Assembly: GCF_900155965.1 (NCBI RefSeq) | Contig: NZ_FTMG01000005.1 | Location: 124,001-188,000 of the forward strand | Source of the DNA: Mucilaginibacter lappiensis | GTDB taxonomy: Bacteria > Bacteroidota > Bacteroidia > Sphingobacteriales > Sphingobacteriaceae | DNA: 64,000 bases | Direction of reading: 5' to 3' | Shown: piece after piece, positions 9,538 through 17,274 of the stretch | Layout: each line of letters starts with the position of its first letter | Numbering within the stretch: the stretch's first letter is position 1 | Made by a program: the position numbers and the translations under genes | The notes under the pieces: model-generated | What the model saw: the letters and a program-made list of their open reading frames with translations, nothing else | The model's database searches: none | What the model was told of the DNA's origin: nothing

Positions 9538-10200
9538 TTAGTCTGCGCGTTGATCGATTAGTGGTACTGCTGCCTTAAATGCCGCCGCTATTGTAGCGAA
9601 GTCATTAGGACAAGCGACCGGGTTGATTGTGCCTTGGGTCATAATACCGGCAAAGGCTTTTTTGGTTAATATGCTGGCGATTAATACGCCCTGGTAGGTA
9701 TGGCCAACTGGTAATGCGCCATATACACCTACATTTGATTCAACGGATGCAACGGGAACCGACGCTCCGTTCCCGGTACCACCTGCATATTCAGCTGGAA
9801 CACTAAGCGAATCACCCACTTTGTAACCTGAACCGCCTTTAGTTTTGGTTACAGTAGTTACTACGGTACCGGCAACAACAACAGTTGCTAAAACACCTTT
9901 ACCTGATCCACCTGATAACGGTACGTTGGTATAGGTCCCATTTGTGTATGCAGCACCTGGTACTACGGTACCTAATGTGGCGACACCTGCAACCGAATCA
10001 GCTGTGGCTGGCAAAGGCTTGTAATCACCTGTCGCGGTTTCTTTGATTATTGGGTGGCCTGCATAAATCACTTCAGGCGTGAAGCCAGAAACGTTTAGAG
10101 AGCGACCACCCCTTACGGTAGCGAATACATCTACGATAGCGATATTATCGTTACCTGTGATTATTTGCTCCGAGTCGTTGGTTAAATTGACTTCTGCCAT
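9538..10200 (-). CDS. putative head decoration protein with inserted Gly-rich beta domain
   Basis: A 220-residue protein, 1 nt from the capsid start. Residues about 1-70 and 150-220 resemble a gpD-like decoration or parallel-pathway head protein (VNVSGF-like start, GALPVGHTYQGVLIASI). Residues about 85-150 are a different, Gly/Thr/Val-rich module (YTNGTYTNVPLSGGSGKG, KGGSGYKVGDSLSVP). That module is typical of repeated beta domains in phage collar, fibre and structural proteins. The insertion in a head protein is unusual. Confidence 0.7.
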   Translation of the reverse strand: MAEVNLTNDSEQIITGNDNIAIVDVFATVRGGRSLNVSGFTPEVIYAGHPIIKETATGDYKPLPATADSVAGVATLGTVVPGAAYTNGTYTNVPLSGGSGKGVLATVVVAGTVVTTVTKTKGGSGYKVGDSLSVPAEYAGGTGNGASVPVASVESNVGVYGALPVGHTYQGVLIASILTKKAFAGIMTQGTINPVACPNDFATIAAAFKAAVPLIDQRAD

Positions 10201-10213
10201 CTTTAGTTTTGTT

Positions 10214-10882
10214 TTATAAATTTTCCATTACAGCATCCAATTCTGTGTCAGATGCTAATTTTGTTTTGGCCGTGTCGCCACCTTTACCACCAACAGGTCT
10301 GTCTTTGCCTAAATCGCTGTTTGCATCCTCTTGAATGGCGGCAGCATGATCTTCTTTGGTATCTTCAAGGAATGTGTTAAAATCCTCGTCGTCTTTAAAG
10401 CTGATCCGGTCGAACCTTTTAAGTTCGCGCGCCTGATACTCTTTTGGAGTTCCTGCCATCGCTTTGATGAACTGCTCCCTGCGGGTGGTTGTCACTTTTT
10501 CGCCCTTTATGGAGGCTATTTCCTGATTCTGTTTGTCCAGCTTAGCCATTAATGCCTTTAACAGCTTGTCGGTTGAGCTTTCGTTCGGATCGGGTTCTGG
10601 CTCAGGTGTTTTCCCCTCCTCAATGGCTTTCAATCTCGCAGTTTCTTTATCGGCCTTTTCCTTCGCGGTACGTGCTCTTTCGTGATCATCAAGCGCTGCT
10701 ATTTCCTTAAATGGAGTAAGCTCGTTGATGGTATCGAGGTTGGCGTCAATGGCGGCATCGTCCGATTCGTCCGTTAAGCCCTTTTCTGCCCGTATTACAA
10801 TAGCATCGATTCGTTTCTGAGATAGATTTACTCCTGCTGCTTTCGCCTTCAGTCGTGCTGCAATCTTGATTTTTAGTGACAT
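10214..10882 (-). CDS. phage scaffolding protein
   Basis: About 222 residues, highly charged and helical with a coiled coil (KLLKALMAKLDKQNQEIASI) and acidic linkers (EEGKTPEPEPDPNESS), the composition of procapsid scaffolding proteins. The start MSLKIKIAARLKAK at 10882 is preferred. An upstream in-frame extension to 10963 reads Arg/Cys-rich sequence unlike a structural protein and overlaps a hairpin element. First gene of the head operon, followed by decoration and capsid genes. Confidence 0.72.
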   Translation of the reverse strand: MSLKIKIAARLKAKAAGVNLSQKRIDAIVIRAEKGLTDESDDAAIDANLDTINELTPFKEIAALDDHERARTAKEKADKETARLKAIEEGKTPEPEPDPNESSTDKLLKALMAKLDKQNQEIASIKGEKVTTTRREQFIKAMAGTPKEYQARELKRFDRISFKDDEDFNTFLEDTKEDHAAAIQEDANSDLGKDRPVGGKGGDTAKTKLASDTELDAVMENL

Positions 10883-10960
10883 AATGTTTTGAGTTGTTGT
10901 GTGTTTTGCTAAGTTGAATCCGTTAATTACTCGTCTACACCTTGCTGATCTGATTGAACC

Positions 10961-10986
10961 CAAAAATACCCATGAGTAGGCGGGTG
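10961..10986 (-). promoter_or_regulatory. hairpin plus U-tract element upstream of the scaffold gene
   Basis: Minus strand: CACCC...GGGTA (with a wobble) followed by TTTTTG. The motif shares CAAAAATACCCATG (plus strand) and a following GTAGGC/CGGGT with the element at 18729-18758 before the portal gene. Could be an attenuator or terminator in the leader of the late structural operon. Confidence 0.5.
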
Positions 10987-11092
10987 ATAAAGTTTACAAG
11001 CTTACGTGTGAGGGTTAGTAAGTGACTTAAACAAAATGGGGTATAGCGAAAAAGTCTTGCACTAAATGGAAAGACTTCGTATATTGTTATTA

Positions 11093-11257
11093 ATGGATTA
11101 CGAAAAGGAAATAAGGCGTGTACAGTGGACTGCGATCGCAATCGTTGCCACCCTTGTTGCAATCATGTGGCTTGCTAGTTTAGTTTTCCCTCCTAATCAC
11201 AATGGCAAACCATTACCTGGTGGTGAGCAATTTCCAGTGATGGACCCTGGACATTAA
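11093..11257 (+). CDS. small single-pass membrane protein
   Basis: A 54-residue protein starting MDYEKEIRRVQW with a hydrophobic segment (about residues 12-33, TAIAIVATLVAIMWLASLVF) and a short Gly/Pro-rich tail. The upstream in-frame ATG at 11066 adds nine residues and is less likely. It is divergent from the scaffold gene, in a plus-strand accessory pair with the lipoprotein gene downstream. No family recognised. Confidence 0.5.
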   Translation: MDYEKEIRRVQWTAIAIVATLVAIMWLASLVFPPNHNGKPLPGGEQFPVMDPGH

Positions 11258-11441
11258 TCAAATTTATTACCAGAGCTCTTGGCAATAATGGTTTTTAAAG
11301 ACTTCTGAACTTAGGTTTTAACTGTAATATTAGTTAGCTAAACTTGGAATAAAATTATCGGTGAAAACACCTATTGTTTTAGTTCACCTTATTTTTTTCA
11401 TTTGCGGCCAGTAAATAACAACTTAAACCAAATAAAAATTC

Positions 11442-12638
11442 ATGAAAAAGATTCTACCAATCCTAATGCTCTTATTTATTTTATTTTCCTGCAAGAGGGA
11501 GTCTCCAGATAAGAATCTAAAAAATACGACTTTGAGTCATGCTTTAGCGGACAAGCCATTAACAACTTTAGGAACTGCTGTTACTACAACCACAGTTATT
11601 CATTGGGAGGATATCCCCTCTGACGAAGCTTTTGCACATTCAGCACCTTTTTCAGTATCTGGCGTAACAATTGTTTCTACCAACGGTGCGGTATATCATC
11701 AAGCGGGAGCCAATGCCGTAACTATGTTTTATGACGGGTCAGATAACAATCGTTACGGGTCAGGCTTTGCAATCCAGTATCCTTTTAAGAAAGGAAAGTC
11801 GTATAAAATTTCAATGGGAACTAATCAGGTGACACCTGCAGGTAATACATATAATTTAGGCGCGATTCTAGAGGGCCAATTGACAAATAATATTACTCAA
11901 GCGGCTCAATTATATAGCCGTACTAGTCCAAATGTGATTTTTGGAAATGACAAGCCCAAATTTGATTTTAATATTAGTCAATCACCTGGTACTAAATCCA
12001 TTGAATTTACACCCGATCAATGCTTTGAATATTTATGGCTTTCTCTTCAATCAAACGGTAACAATCATTACCCCCAAGTAGTTGTTGTAGGGAATATCTC
12101 CATTGCGGAAACCCCAATTCTGGCAATTAATGGCCCTGATTTAATTGAACCTAATCAGCCAACGGTTTATGTAGTTCAAGCCAATGGATATACAATATCA
12201 GATTCATTTCAGTGGACAGTAACTGGTGGGCTTCAAATAGTCGGTAGTTCTTTTGGACCTACTGTTTCTGTAAGCGCCCCTGGCGACACTGGAGGAAATG
12301 TTATAGCCAATATAGGTGGGTGCTTATCAATGGTAACCAAAACTGTAGCACCAAATGTTTTGGTAAAGCCAATAATTAGTGGGCCAACTTCAATATTAGC
12401 AGGCAAATCTAATGGTTATACTATTACTAATCCTTCGCCAAACGCTACAAGTTATACTTGGACTATAACCGGTGGTGGTGAAATACATCCCAATGGCATT
12501 TATGCTGGAGTAATTTTTGAAGATATTAAAACTCAAAAGTCTGTAACTATTACAGCTATAGCTAATGGTCCTAAGGGGTCATCACCCGCAGGTACGTTAA
12601 ATGTTGCTGTAAAAGCATGCCCAACATGTGCTCAGTAA
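11442..12638 (+). CDS. prophage-borne surface lipoprotein with PKD-like domains
   Basis: A 398-residue protein with a lipoprotein signal (MKKILPILMLLFILFSC, lipidation Cys at residue 17), an unassigned beta-rich domain (about 45-225), and two PKD/Ig-like repeats (about 230-310 and 315-395; FQWTVTGGLQIVG and SYTWTITGGGEIH). It is read against the structural operon and flanked by its own non-coding spacers, the layout of a moron gene expressed from the lysogen. Likely anchored at the cell surface. Function unknown. Confidence 0.75.
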   Translation: MKKILPILMLLFILFSCKRESPDKNLKNTTLSHALADKPLTTLGTAVTTTTVIHWEDIPSDEAFAHSAPFSVSGVTIVSTNGAVYHQAGANAVTMFYDGSDNNRYGSGFAIQYPFKKGKSYKISMGTNQVTPAGNTYNLGAILEGQLTNNITQAAQLYSRTSPNVIFGNDKPKFDFNISQSPGTKSIEFTPDQCFEYLWLSLQSNGNNHYPQVVVVGNISIAETPILAINGPDLIEPNQPTVYVVQANGYTISDSFQWTVTGGLQIVGSSFGPTVSVSAPGDTGGNVIANIGGCLSMVTKTVAPNVLVKPIISGPTSILAGKSNGYTITNPSPNATSYTWTITGGGEIHPNGIYAGVIFEDIKTQKSVTITAIANGPKGSSPAGTLNVAVKACPTCAQ

Positions 12639-12660
12639 TAGGTTAAATTTTTCAATTAAA

Positions 12661-12692
12661 TTTGCTAATATATTTAGTATTTTATAAGTTTG
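12661..12692 (+). promoter_or_regulatory. Bacteroidota-type promoter
   Basis: TTTG at 12661-12664, a 20-nt spacer, and TAAGTTTG at 12685-12692 match the -33 TTTG / -7 TAnnTTTG consensus exactly. No ORF follows for 200 nt on this strand; a structured RNA does. Confidence 0.7.
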
Positions 12693-12696
12693 CAAC

Positions 12697-12822
12697 GCTG
12701 ATAAAACATAGTATAAATAGACAGGCTCTACTCAATCTAAATAGTAAAGCCCGGACAAGGGGTTGCTTTTAAGGCTTCCCCGCTATGTTTTATCAGCAAT
12801 ATCACATTGCCGTCCGGGCTTA
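12697..12822 (+). ncRNA. candidate small RNA with two interleaved stems
   Basis: Starts a few nt after a consensus promoter. Stem 1: 12697-12711 pairs perfectly (15 bp) with 12783-12797. Stem 2: AAGCCCGGAC at 12747-12756 pairs with GTCCGGGCTT at 12812-12821 (10 bp). The arms are interleaved, so they form either a pseudoknot or two alternative folds. No open frame of useful length lies here. The hairpin at 12855-12885 could end the transcript. Confidence 0.55.
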
Positions 12823-12854
12823 TTCTCATTCAAATAACAATCGCCCACGCATAA

Positions 12855-12885
12855 GAACGGTTTGACTAAATAATAATCAAACCGT
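12855..12885. terminator. bidirectional hairpin terminator
   Basis: AACGGTTTGA and TCAAACCGTT (10 bp perfect) around an 11-nt loop, followed by TT on the plus strand and AA-rich sequence on the other. It lies between the small RNA and the 3' end of the methylase gene. Confidence 0.6.
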
Positions 12886-12902
12886 TTTAGGTGTTCCAGA
12901 TG

Positions 12903-13706
12903 CTAATCTATAGGGTAATTTGATGTTAAGACCTCAACTTTTCTTTTAAGATATCCACTTTTTTGGTTTACTGTGACACCCTTTTCCACTGACCACATAT
13001 ACCAGTTATTTGCTTTTGAATATCTAGTAAGGATATCAGAGGGGTAAGACGACAACAAGAATTTACCCTCAATTTTACTCGCCTGTATCAAAAGATTTTC
13101 AAAATCCTGCTCTGAATAACCGTCATAGTGGCCACAATCACTATTAAAGTAGGGAGGATCAAGATAAAAGAAACTATTTTTCGTGTCCCGGCTTCTGATC
13201 ACATATAACGCATCCGCGCTTTCCAATTGGACGTTCTGCAGCCTGATGGCATACTCCTCAGTAAAGCGGTCCCTATTGTTAATAATCTTTTTGGTGGTTG
13301 TTTGATGTGATTTATCATAACCAAAAGAACTGTCTAACTTAGCACTGAAGCTCTGACTACTTAATATCCAAACGGCCCAGGCTCGCTTAATATCACTAAA
13401 CATGTCAGGGTAATTGTAAATTACAGATGCTTTTCTAAACAGGTCACGACTATGCAGCGTTATCCTGATTTCTTTCTCTAGTCCTACAAATTCATTTTGA
13501 ACGGTCTTGTAAAAGTTCATTAATTCACGATTGGTATCGTTTAAAACCTCAATCAGTGATGGTTCTTTGGCAAAGAATATTGCACCACCACCGATAAAAG
13601 GTTCACAGTAGAGCGTATGCTCTGGTATCAAAGAACAGATTTTTTTTGCTAGTGATTGCTTTCCGCCGTAATAACTAATAGGCGTTTTTAGATTGATTTT
13701 GGACAT
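12903..13706 (-). CDS. D12-class DNA adenine-N6 methyltransferase (Dam-like)
   Basis: 267 residues. Motifs of the alpha-class D12 family are visible in order: SYYGGKQSLAKKI and EPFIGGGAIFF (AdoMet site), a variable target-recognition region with DRDRF-like residues, and the catalytic DPPY at about residue 185 (FFYLDPPYFNSD). The usual length is 260-300. It has no adjacent endonuclease, so it is an orphan methylase; in prophages these typically protect phage DNA from host restriction. Confidence 0.88.
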   Translation of the reverse strand: MSKINLKTPISYYGGKQSLAKKICSLIPEHTLYCEPFIGGGAIFFAKEPSLIEVLNDTNRELMNFYKTVQNEFVGLEKEIRITLHSRDLFRKASVIYNYPDMFSDIKRAWAVWILSSQSFSAKLDSSFGYDKSHQTTTKKIINNRDRFTEEYAIRLQNVQLESADALYVIRSRDTKNSFFYLDPPYFNSDCGHYDGYSEQDFENLLIQASKIEGKFLLSSYPSDILTRYSKANNWYMWSVEKGVTVNQKSGYLKRKVEVLTSNYPID

Positions 13707-13823
13707 ATAAATAAACTTAGTTGAGTGTTAAAGGCTGTTTAAGCCTGGTTGCTCTACCAATCTCAAATAGTTTATGTCATGCGTTAATGGCCCAAAAGTA
13801 CTATATGCCTTGTTAGGAATAAA

Positions 13824-13853
13824 TTATCAAGGCTTACCGGGGGCGCTTGATAA
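13824..13853. terminator. hairpin downstream of the DUF4468 gene
   Basis: TTATCAAG (13824-13831) pairs with CTTGATAA (13846-13853) around a 14-nt GC-rich loop, about 30 nt past the stop of the minus-strand gene, followed by TTTATT on that strand. Confidence 0.45.
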
Positions 13854-13884
13854 AACGATAAGGTGTATAAAACGCAGTAGGGGA

Positions 13885-14460
13885 TTAAAAATCGGATTCT
13901 GATTTTTGAGCCATGTAGGTGGTCGCTGAGCTAATTAAATTTCGAATGCCAACATCGGTAGCGTTAAACAATTTTGTGAATGGCCCGTTGTAGGTATCAG
14001 TCGCCCACATTTCAACATATTTTACGTCTAAAGGCATAGGGTCGCTACCTATTAGAAAGTCCTGGATCATTGAAATATCGGTTACGATAAACTTATATTT
14101 AGCGTCTTTAACGTAGAATTTTCCTTTAAAAAACACATGACAACCAACAGTGGATATTTTTTTAACGTCATGCTTTTTGTTGAACAGGGTGTCAATATAG
14201 ACAGTAGTAGCATTGCCGGAAAATAACAGCTGGCCACCAGCGCGATCCGATACATCAATAACGGCTTTGGTATTTTTGAATGTCGAGGCAATCCAGCTTT
14301 GAGCTTTGCTAAACAAATCATCTTTAGAGCCCGTCTGGTTTATGATTACTTCGTATTTGACTTTTGATGTTGTACTATCTATACTTACTGGGCTTTTGCC
14401 AGTTTGAGCGTGAGCAGTCAGGAAACAGGAAATTAGTAGAAATAAAAAAGTAGCCTTCAT
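13885..14460 (-). CDS. secreted DUF4468-type protein
   Basis: 191 residues with a signal peptide (MKATFLFLLISCFLTAHA). The mature part has the DUF4468 pattern (KDDLFSKAQSWIASTFKN followed by ...VIDVSDRAGGQLLFSGNAT), a TBP-like fold found in periplasmic proteins of Bacteroidota. Role unknown. As a single gene with its own spacers inside a prophage it is a probable lysogenic-conversion gene. Confidence 0.72.
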   Translation of the reverse strand: MKATFLFLLISCFLTAHAQTGKSPVSIDSTTSKVKYEVIINQTGSKDDLFSKAQSWIASTFKNTKAVIDVSDRAGGQLLFSGNATTVYIDTLFNKKHDVKKISTVGCHVFFKGKFYVKDAKYKFIVTDISMIQDFLIGSDPMPLDVKYVEMWATDTYNGPFTKLFNATDVGIRNLISSATTYMAQKSESDF

Positions 14461-14547
14461 GTGTTAAGATTTAGGCTACTAATCTAAAAGTTTTTATTTA
14501 AAAATGTAATTGCCCCAACTCGGGTTGGTGGTTATTGTTTTTCATGG

Positions 14548-14865
14548 TTAGATATATAAACGTTTAACCGCTTCTAGATCACTCTCCATATCTGAAATTA
14601 GCCTTTGAACTGCTGACCTCCTATCTAAATACAATTTTCCTATGGTAATCTGGCTTATCCATTTATTTGCATAATCGCTCGTACCATAAGTAAGAAGTAC
14701 CGATTTTATTGTATTGCTCTTGTCGGGATAATGACAGGCTATAACGTATCTTCTTACATCGTTATTTTCAACCTTGTGAACTTCTGAACCTATTGGAAGG
14801 TTCATTAATTGTTGAATGCTTTTTACTCGGTTTGCATCTTCAGGTTTTTCAATTTCTTTTTTCAT
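14548..14865 (-). CDS. hypothetical protein
   Basis: 105 residues, no signal peptide or membrane segment. Charged N-terminus, a beta-rich centre (RRYVIACHYPDKSNTIKSVLLTYG) and a C-terminal helix (DRRSAVQRLISDMESDLEAVKRLYI). I do not recognise the family. It follows the small membrane gene cluster in the same direction. Confidence 0.55.
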   Translation of the reverse strand: MKKEIEKPEDANRVKSIQQLMNLPIGSEVHKVENNDVRRYVIACHYPDKSNTIKSVLLTYGTSDYANKWISQITIGKLYLDRRSAVQRLISDMESDLEAVKRLYI

Positions 14866-14957
14866 GATTAAATTGATTTAGGAGGGGTTAACCAGCTTGG
14901 CTATATGCTTAGATAGCGACCATTTTTTAAGGTCTTTAAATTTCATAATTATTGACA

Positions 14958-15107
14958 TTAATGAATACTATGCCTTATGTCATAAACCGTTGCCGAATCA
15001 GCACTTTTTAGGTACTGTTTATATGCTTTTTTCTCCTCCACTTTGTAGTGGTGGACCTGGCAGGAGGCGAGTGTGAGTAGGGTAAGGATGGTAAAAATTG
15101 CTTTCAT
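14958..15107 (-). CDS. tiny lipoprotein (49 aa)
   Basis: MKAIFTILTLLTLASC is a complete lipoprotein signal; the mature peptide is 34 charged residues (KVEEKKAYKQYLKSAD). The longer frame to 15188 is rejected because it reads through the neighbouring 37-residue gene. It lies 2 nt after the membrane-protein gene at 15110. A short lipoprotein next to small membrane proteins recalls o-spanins (Rz1), but that is only an analogy. Confidence 0.6.
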   Translation of the reverse strand: MKAIFTILTLLTLASCQVHHYKVEEKKAYKQYLKSADSATVYDIRHSIH

Positions 15108-15109
15108 GG

Positions 15110-15223
15110 TTATTCGCCCCGCATTGTTTTCCAAAACTGCCAAACTGCAACACAACCAAACGTTGCTATGGCAATTACAATTACGCATTGTACCGCTGGA
15201 TGGTATTTATCAAAATTTTCCAT
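15110..15223 (-). CDS. tiny single-pass membrane protein (37 aa)
   Basis: Reads MENFDKYHPAVQCVIVIAIA followed by a further hydrophobic stretch and a charged end (WKTMRGE). One transmembrane helix covers about residues 11-31. The start follows the upstream stop by 1 nt and the downstream lipoprotein starts 2 nt after its stop, so the three genes 15470 to 14958 form one tight unit. Confidence 0.6.
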   Translation of the reverse strand: MENFDKYHPAVQCVIVIAIATFGCVAVWQFWKTMRGE

Positions 15224-15224
15224 G

Positions 15225-15470
15225 TTATTGCTCCCCAACCGGCTTTTCGTAGTGATAATCTACTGCACTAAAATGCTGCCCTGTCATGTTAGCCACATGA
15301 GCATTGATTTCCTCACCCAGGTACATACCAACATTCTTTTCGCATTTCTTTAGAAGCTCCGCTGTAGCAGTGCGCTCTTGATCAAATTTGTTCGCGACTT
15401 CCAATGCCTTGTCAATGCTGATAACCCCGTTAACAGCTGTGTTTTTTAGTATTTGTTGTATGGTTTGCAT
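15225..15470 (-). CDS. hypothetical small helical protein
   Basis: 81 residues from MQTIQQILKNTAVNGVIS. An upstream in-frame ATG at 15518 would overlap the divergent plus-strand gene and is less likely. Predicted mostly helical and charged, ending ...HFSAVDYHYEKPVGEQ. First gene of the three-gene unit with the 37-aa membrane protein and the tiny lipoprotein. Function unknown. Confidence 0.6.
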   Translation of the reverse strand: MQTIQQILKNTAVNGVISIDKALEVANKFDQERTATAELLKKCEKNVGMYLGEEINAHVANMTGQHFSAVDYHYEKPVGEQ

Positions 15471-15503
15471 TAATGGTATATTTACTTGCTTAAATTTTTC
15501 ACT

Positions 15504-15737
15504 ATGAATTGCATTCACCTAATTATTAATCTTTCATCTGTTATCCTAAGTCTGATAAGCGCATACCTGATGTATAAAAATTCACCAGAAAACATCGCAA
15601 TTATAAGAACTGACCTAGCTATGGACAATTGGGGTAAAGTTCAAAAAACAGCCTCATGGAAAAATGATAAACTTAAAATTGCTTTTTTCTTACTAGTCAT
15701 ATCTATAATATTACAGGCTATCTCAAACATTATTTAA
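15504..15737 (+). CDS. small two-helix membrane protein
   Basis: 77 residues from MNCIHLIINLSSVILSLISA. Hydrophobic segments at about residues 5-25 and 55-75 flank a polar loop (RTDLAMDNWGKVQKTASWKN). It is divergent from the three-gene unit and convergent with 15738. No family recognised; size and topology would allow a superinfection-exclusion or holin-like role, without direct support. Confidence 0.55.
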   Translation: MNCIHLIINLSSVILSLISAYLMYKNSPENIAIIRTDLAMDNWGKVQKTASWKNDKLKIAFFLLVISIILQAISNII

Positions 15738-16058
15738 CTATCCCTTCCTCCGTTTCACCTTCGCGTTATGTGAATACCGTAGACGGTTGCTACGCTTTGA
15801 GCCACCATTGCCATAACGCATGCCGTATTCTTTGGGTGATAAACCGGGGCTGAATAAATGGGGGAAGTTTAGTCCTCCGGTGACATCATTTACTGATATC
15901 TTTTCCTTAGTAGCCTTACGCTCTGGCGTGGCTTTGTACTCAACGGTGCTAGCTGGGGCGGCGGCCAATGCATTCGCAGATGCAACCTGACCAGCGCTAG
16001 CTAATCCTGCCAATGCTGCTGCGCCCATGATTAGGCCTTTTGTGAAATTTCTACGCAT
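15738..16058 (-). CDS. hypothetical exported Ala-rich protein
   Basis: 106 residues. The N-terminus MRRNFTKGLIMGAAALAGLA resembles a signal or membrane segment with a twin-Arg start; the C-terminal half is basic (KRSNRLRYSHNAKVKRRKG). Its stop is adjacent to the stop of the plus-strand gene at 15737. Function unknown. Confidence 0.5.
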   Translation of the reverse strand: MRRNFTKGLIMGAAALAGLASAGQVASANALAAAPASTVEYKATPERKATKEKISVNDVTGGLNFPHLFSPGLSPKEYGMRYGNGGSKRSNRLRYSHNAKVKRRKG

Positions 16059-16242
16059 AATATTGGTTGTTTCTTACTACCAAAGGCCAGCTCAATGGCT
16101 GACCTTATAATATAATATGGGAAGTTGTCGATGTCTTTCCATCAGTCAGCTATTCCCACCATGGCGCTGTCATGTATTACCTTGCTCGCGCGTTTATCAA
16201 TACCAAGTATAAATTTTACACCTGTGAGGGACTCGGTATTTG

Positions 16243-16464
16243 CATTATGGTGGTTCTCATTGCATCAAGCGGGATGCACACGGTTAATGAGCAAAAACCT
16301 CACAGTATAATGAGGCGCAACCCCGAATCGACGGACCCTATCCTGCCGCGTCCGACAGGCTTACACAACAGTGCTCTGCGCCATATATTATAAAACAGGG
16401 TTATCACTTTCGCATACTTTGTACCTAGTCGTTTTATGAACTCTCAAGGCTCAACCTGTTTTAT
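16243..16464. other. gene-poor zone rich in hairpins
   Basis: Visible stems: CTCATT/AATGAG (16256-16261, 16286-16291) enclosing GCATC/GATGC; CCTCA/TGAGG (16298-16302, 16311-16315); GGCGCA/TGCGCC (16314-16319, 16377-16382); ATAAAACAGG/CCTGTTTTAT (16390-16399, 16455-16464). No convincing ORF on either strand. A tRNA-like or other structured RNA on the minus strand is possible. Confidence 0.4.
16314..16382 (-). ncRNA. tRNA-like degenerate structure
   Basis: On the minus strand the ends GGCGCAG and TTGCGCC pair like an acceptor stem and an internal GTCGATTC resembles a T loop. The T stem does not close and no D arm is seen. It may be a tRNA remnant next to the intact tRNA-Met at 16.9 kb. Confidence 0.2.
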
Positions 16465-16504
16465 TTCTTTGAAACCGACTTACAAGGATTGCCCTAAGCG
16501 GTTT

Positions 16505-16633
16505 TTATAATTTTTGAACCATCTCTTTAATATTCCTCTTGTGTGCTTGCCTATTCAAATCATCATGCCATAGTGCAAGAACTATTGACCATTTTATAAA
16601 TCCAATCAAGAAAAACCATAAGAATAACAACAT
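16505..16633 (-). CDS. hidden 42-aa membrane peptide
   Basis: Reads MLLFLWFFLIGFIKWSIVLA, then LWHDDLNRQAHKRNIKEMVQ and KL. One strongly hydrophobic helix (residues 1-22) is followed by a basic amphipathic tail, the form of small phage membrane effectors. It lies between the tRNA and the structured zone in an otherwise empty 1-kb stretch and is read in the same direction as the tRNA. No SD sequence. Real expression is unproven. Confidence 0.45.
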   Translation of the reverse strand: MLLFLWFFLIGFIKWSIVLALWHDDLNRQAHKRNIKEMVQKL

Positions 16634-16664
16634 ATATTCCAACGCTATCCAGTGTTTTTAAATT

Positions 16665-16697
16665 AAGGATGGCGGCTGGCGTAGCGCATCCATCCTT
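16665..16697. terminator. hairpin between tRNA and the 42-aa peptide
   Basis: AAGGATGG (16665-16672) pairs with CCATCCTT (16690-16697), loop of 17 nt. On the minus strand it is followed by AATTTAAAAA, so it may end the tRNA transcript. Confidence 0.4.
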
Positions 16698-16836
16698 TCA
16701 ATTTGCCAGTCCGTTTAACCAGGCTTTAACCTTCTTTAATATCTTACCCCGGCGTAGATGGAAGATCACCGGAAATAAACCGGATAAGAAACCATCCCCT
16801 TGCTTTAGATCTTTTTGATTGAGCCTGGTAATCGTG

Positions 16837-16909
<73 letters not shown>

Positions 16910-16983
16910 TGTTTTTTACAAAGTAAGACCAGTGATTCCCTCACTGATCTTACCCTTTCACCAATCCTAAACCAATTATGAAT

Positions 16984-17021
16984 CAAATATATAATTTATT
17001 TCTGTAATTAATATATTAATA
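16984..17021 (-). promoter_or_regulatory. phage promoter box, copy 1 (before tRNA-Met)
   Basis: A 26-bp core (16996-17021) containing the 14-bp palindrome ATTAATATATTAAT sits 4 nt upstream of a TATATTTG -7 box (16984-16991, minus strand). The same core occurs at 26375-26400 and 33060-33085. Confidence 0.6.
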
Positions 17022-17061
17022 GTTTTATTTTTAAAAAAAGTTTTACAATCCTGTTTTATAG

Positions 17062-17274
17062 CTAATTACAATTAATTCCCATCTTCAAATTTAGATCAGG
17101 TTTAGTTGATATTTCAATTTCGTAGTGATCACTTCCTGTTGCTCCCTGGGAAAGTTCATAAAGCGTACCGGTTGGCCTGATATTAAAGGCCACAACCATT
17201 CGTGGGAGCTGATCAGGATCTGTTTTGAGATAAACTATATCTCCAAATGTGTGGGTTGTGAAATGACTATGCAT
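17062..17274 (-). CDS. hypothetical phage protein (70 aa)
   Basis: Starts MHSHFTTHTFGDIVYLKTDP and overlaps the portal stop (ATGCATAG). Beta-rich (MVVAFNIRPTGTLYELSQG), with a pattern reminiscent of small SH3-like or KOW-like proteins common in Bacteroidota phages. The longer frame to 17373 reads portal sequence out of frame and is rejected. Function unknown. Confidence 0.65.
   Translation of the reverse strand: MHSHFTTHTFGDIVYLKTDPDQLPRMVVAFNIRPTGTLYELSQGATGSDHYEIEISTKPDLNLKMGINCN

Noticed and set aside
16125..16393. Short plus-strand frames in the tRNA zone
   Set aside because: They cross several perfect hairpins and lack protein-like composition; structured RNA explains the region better.
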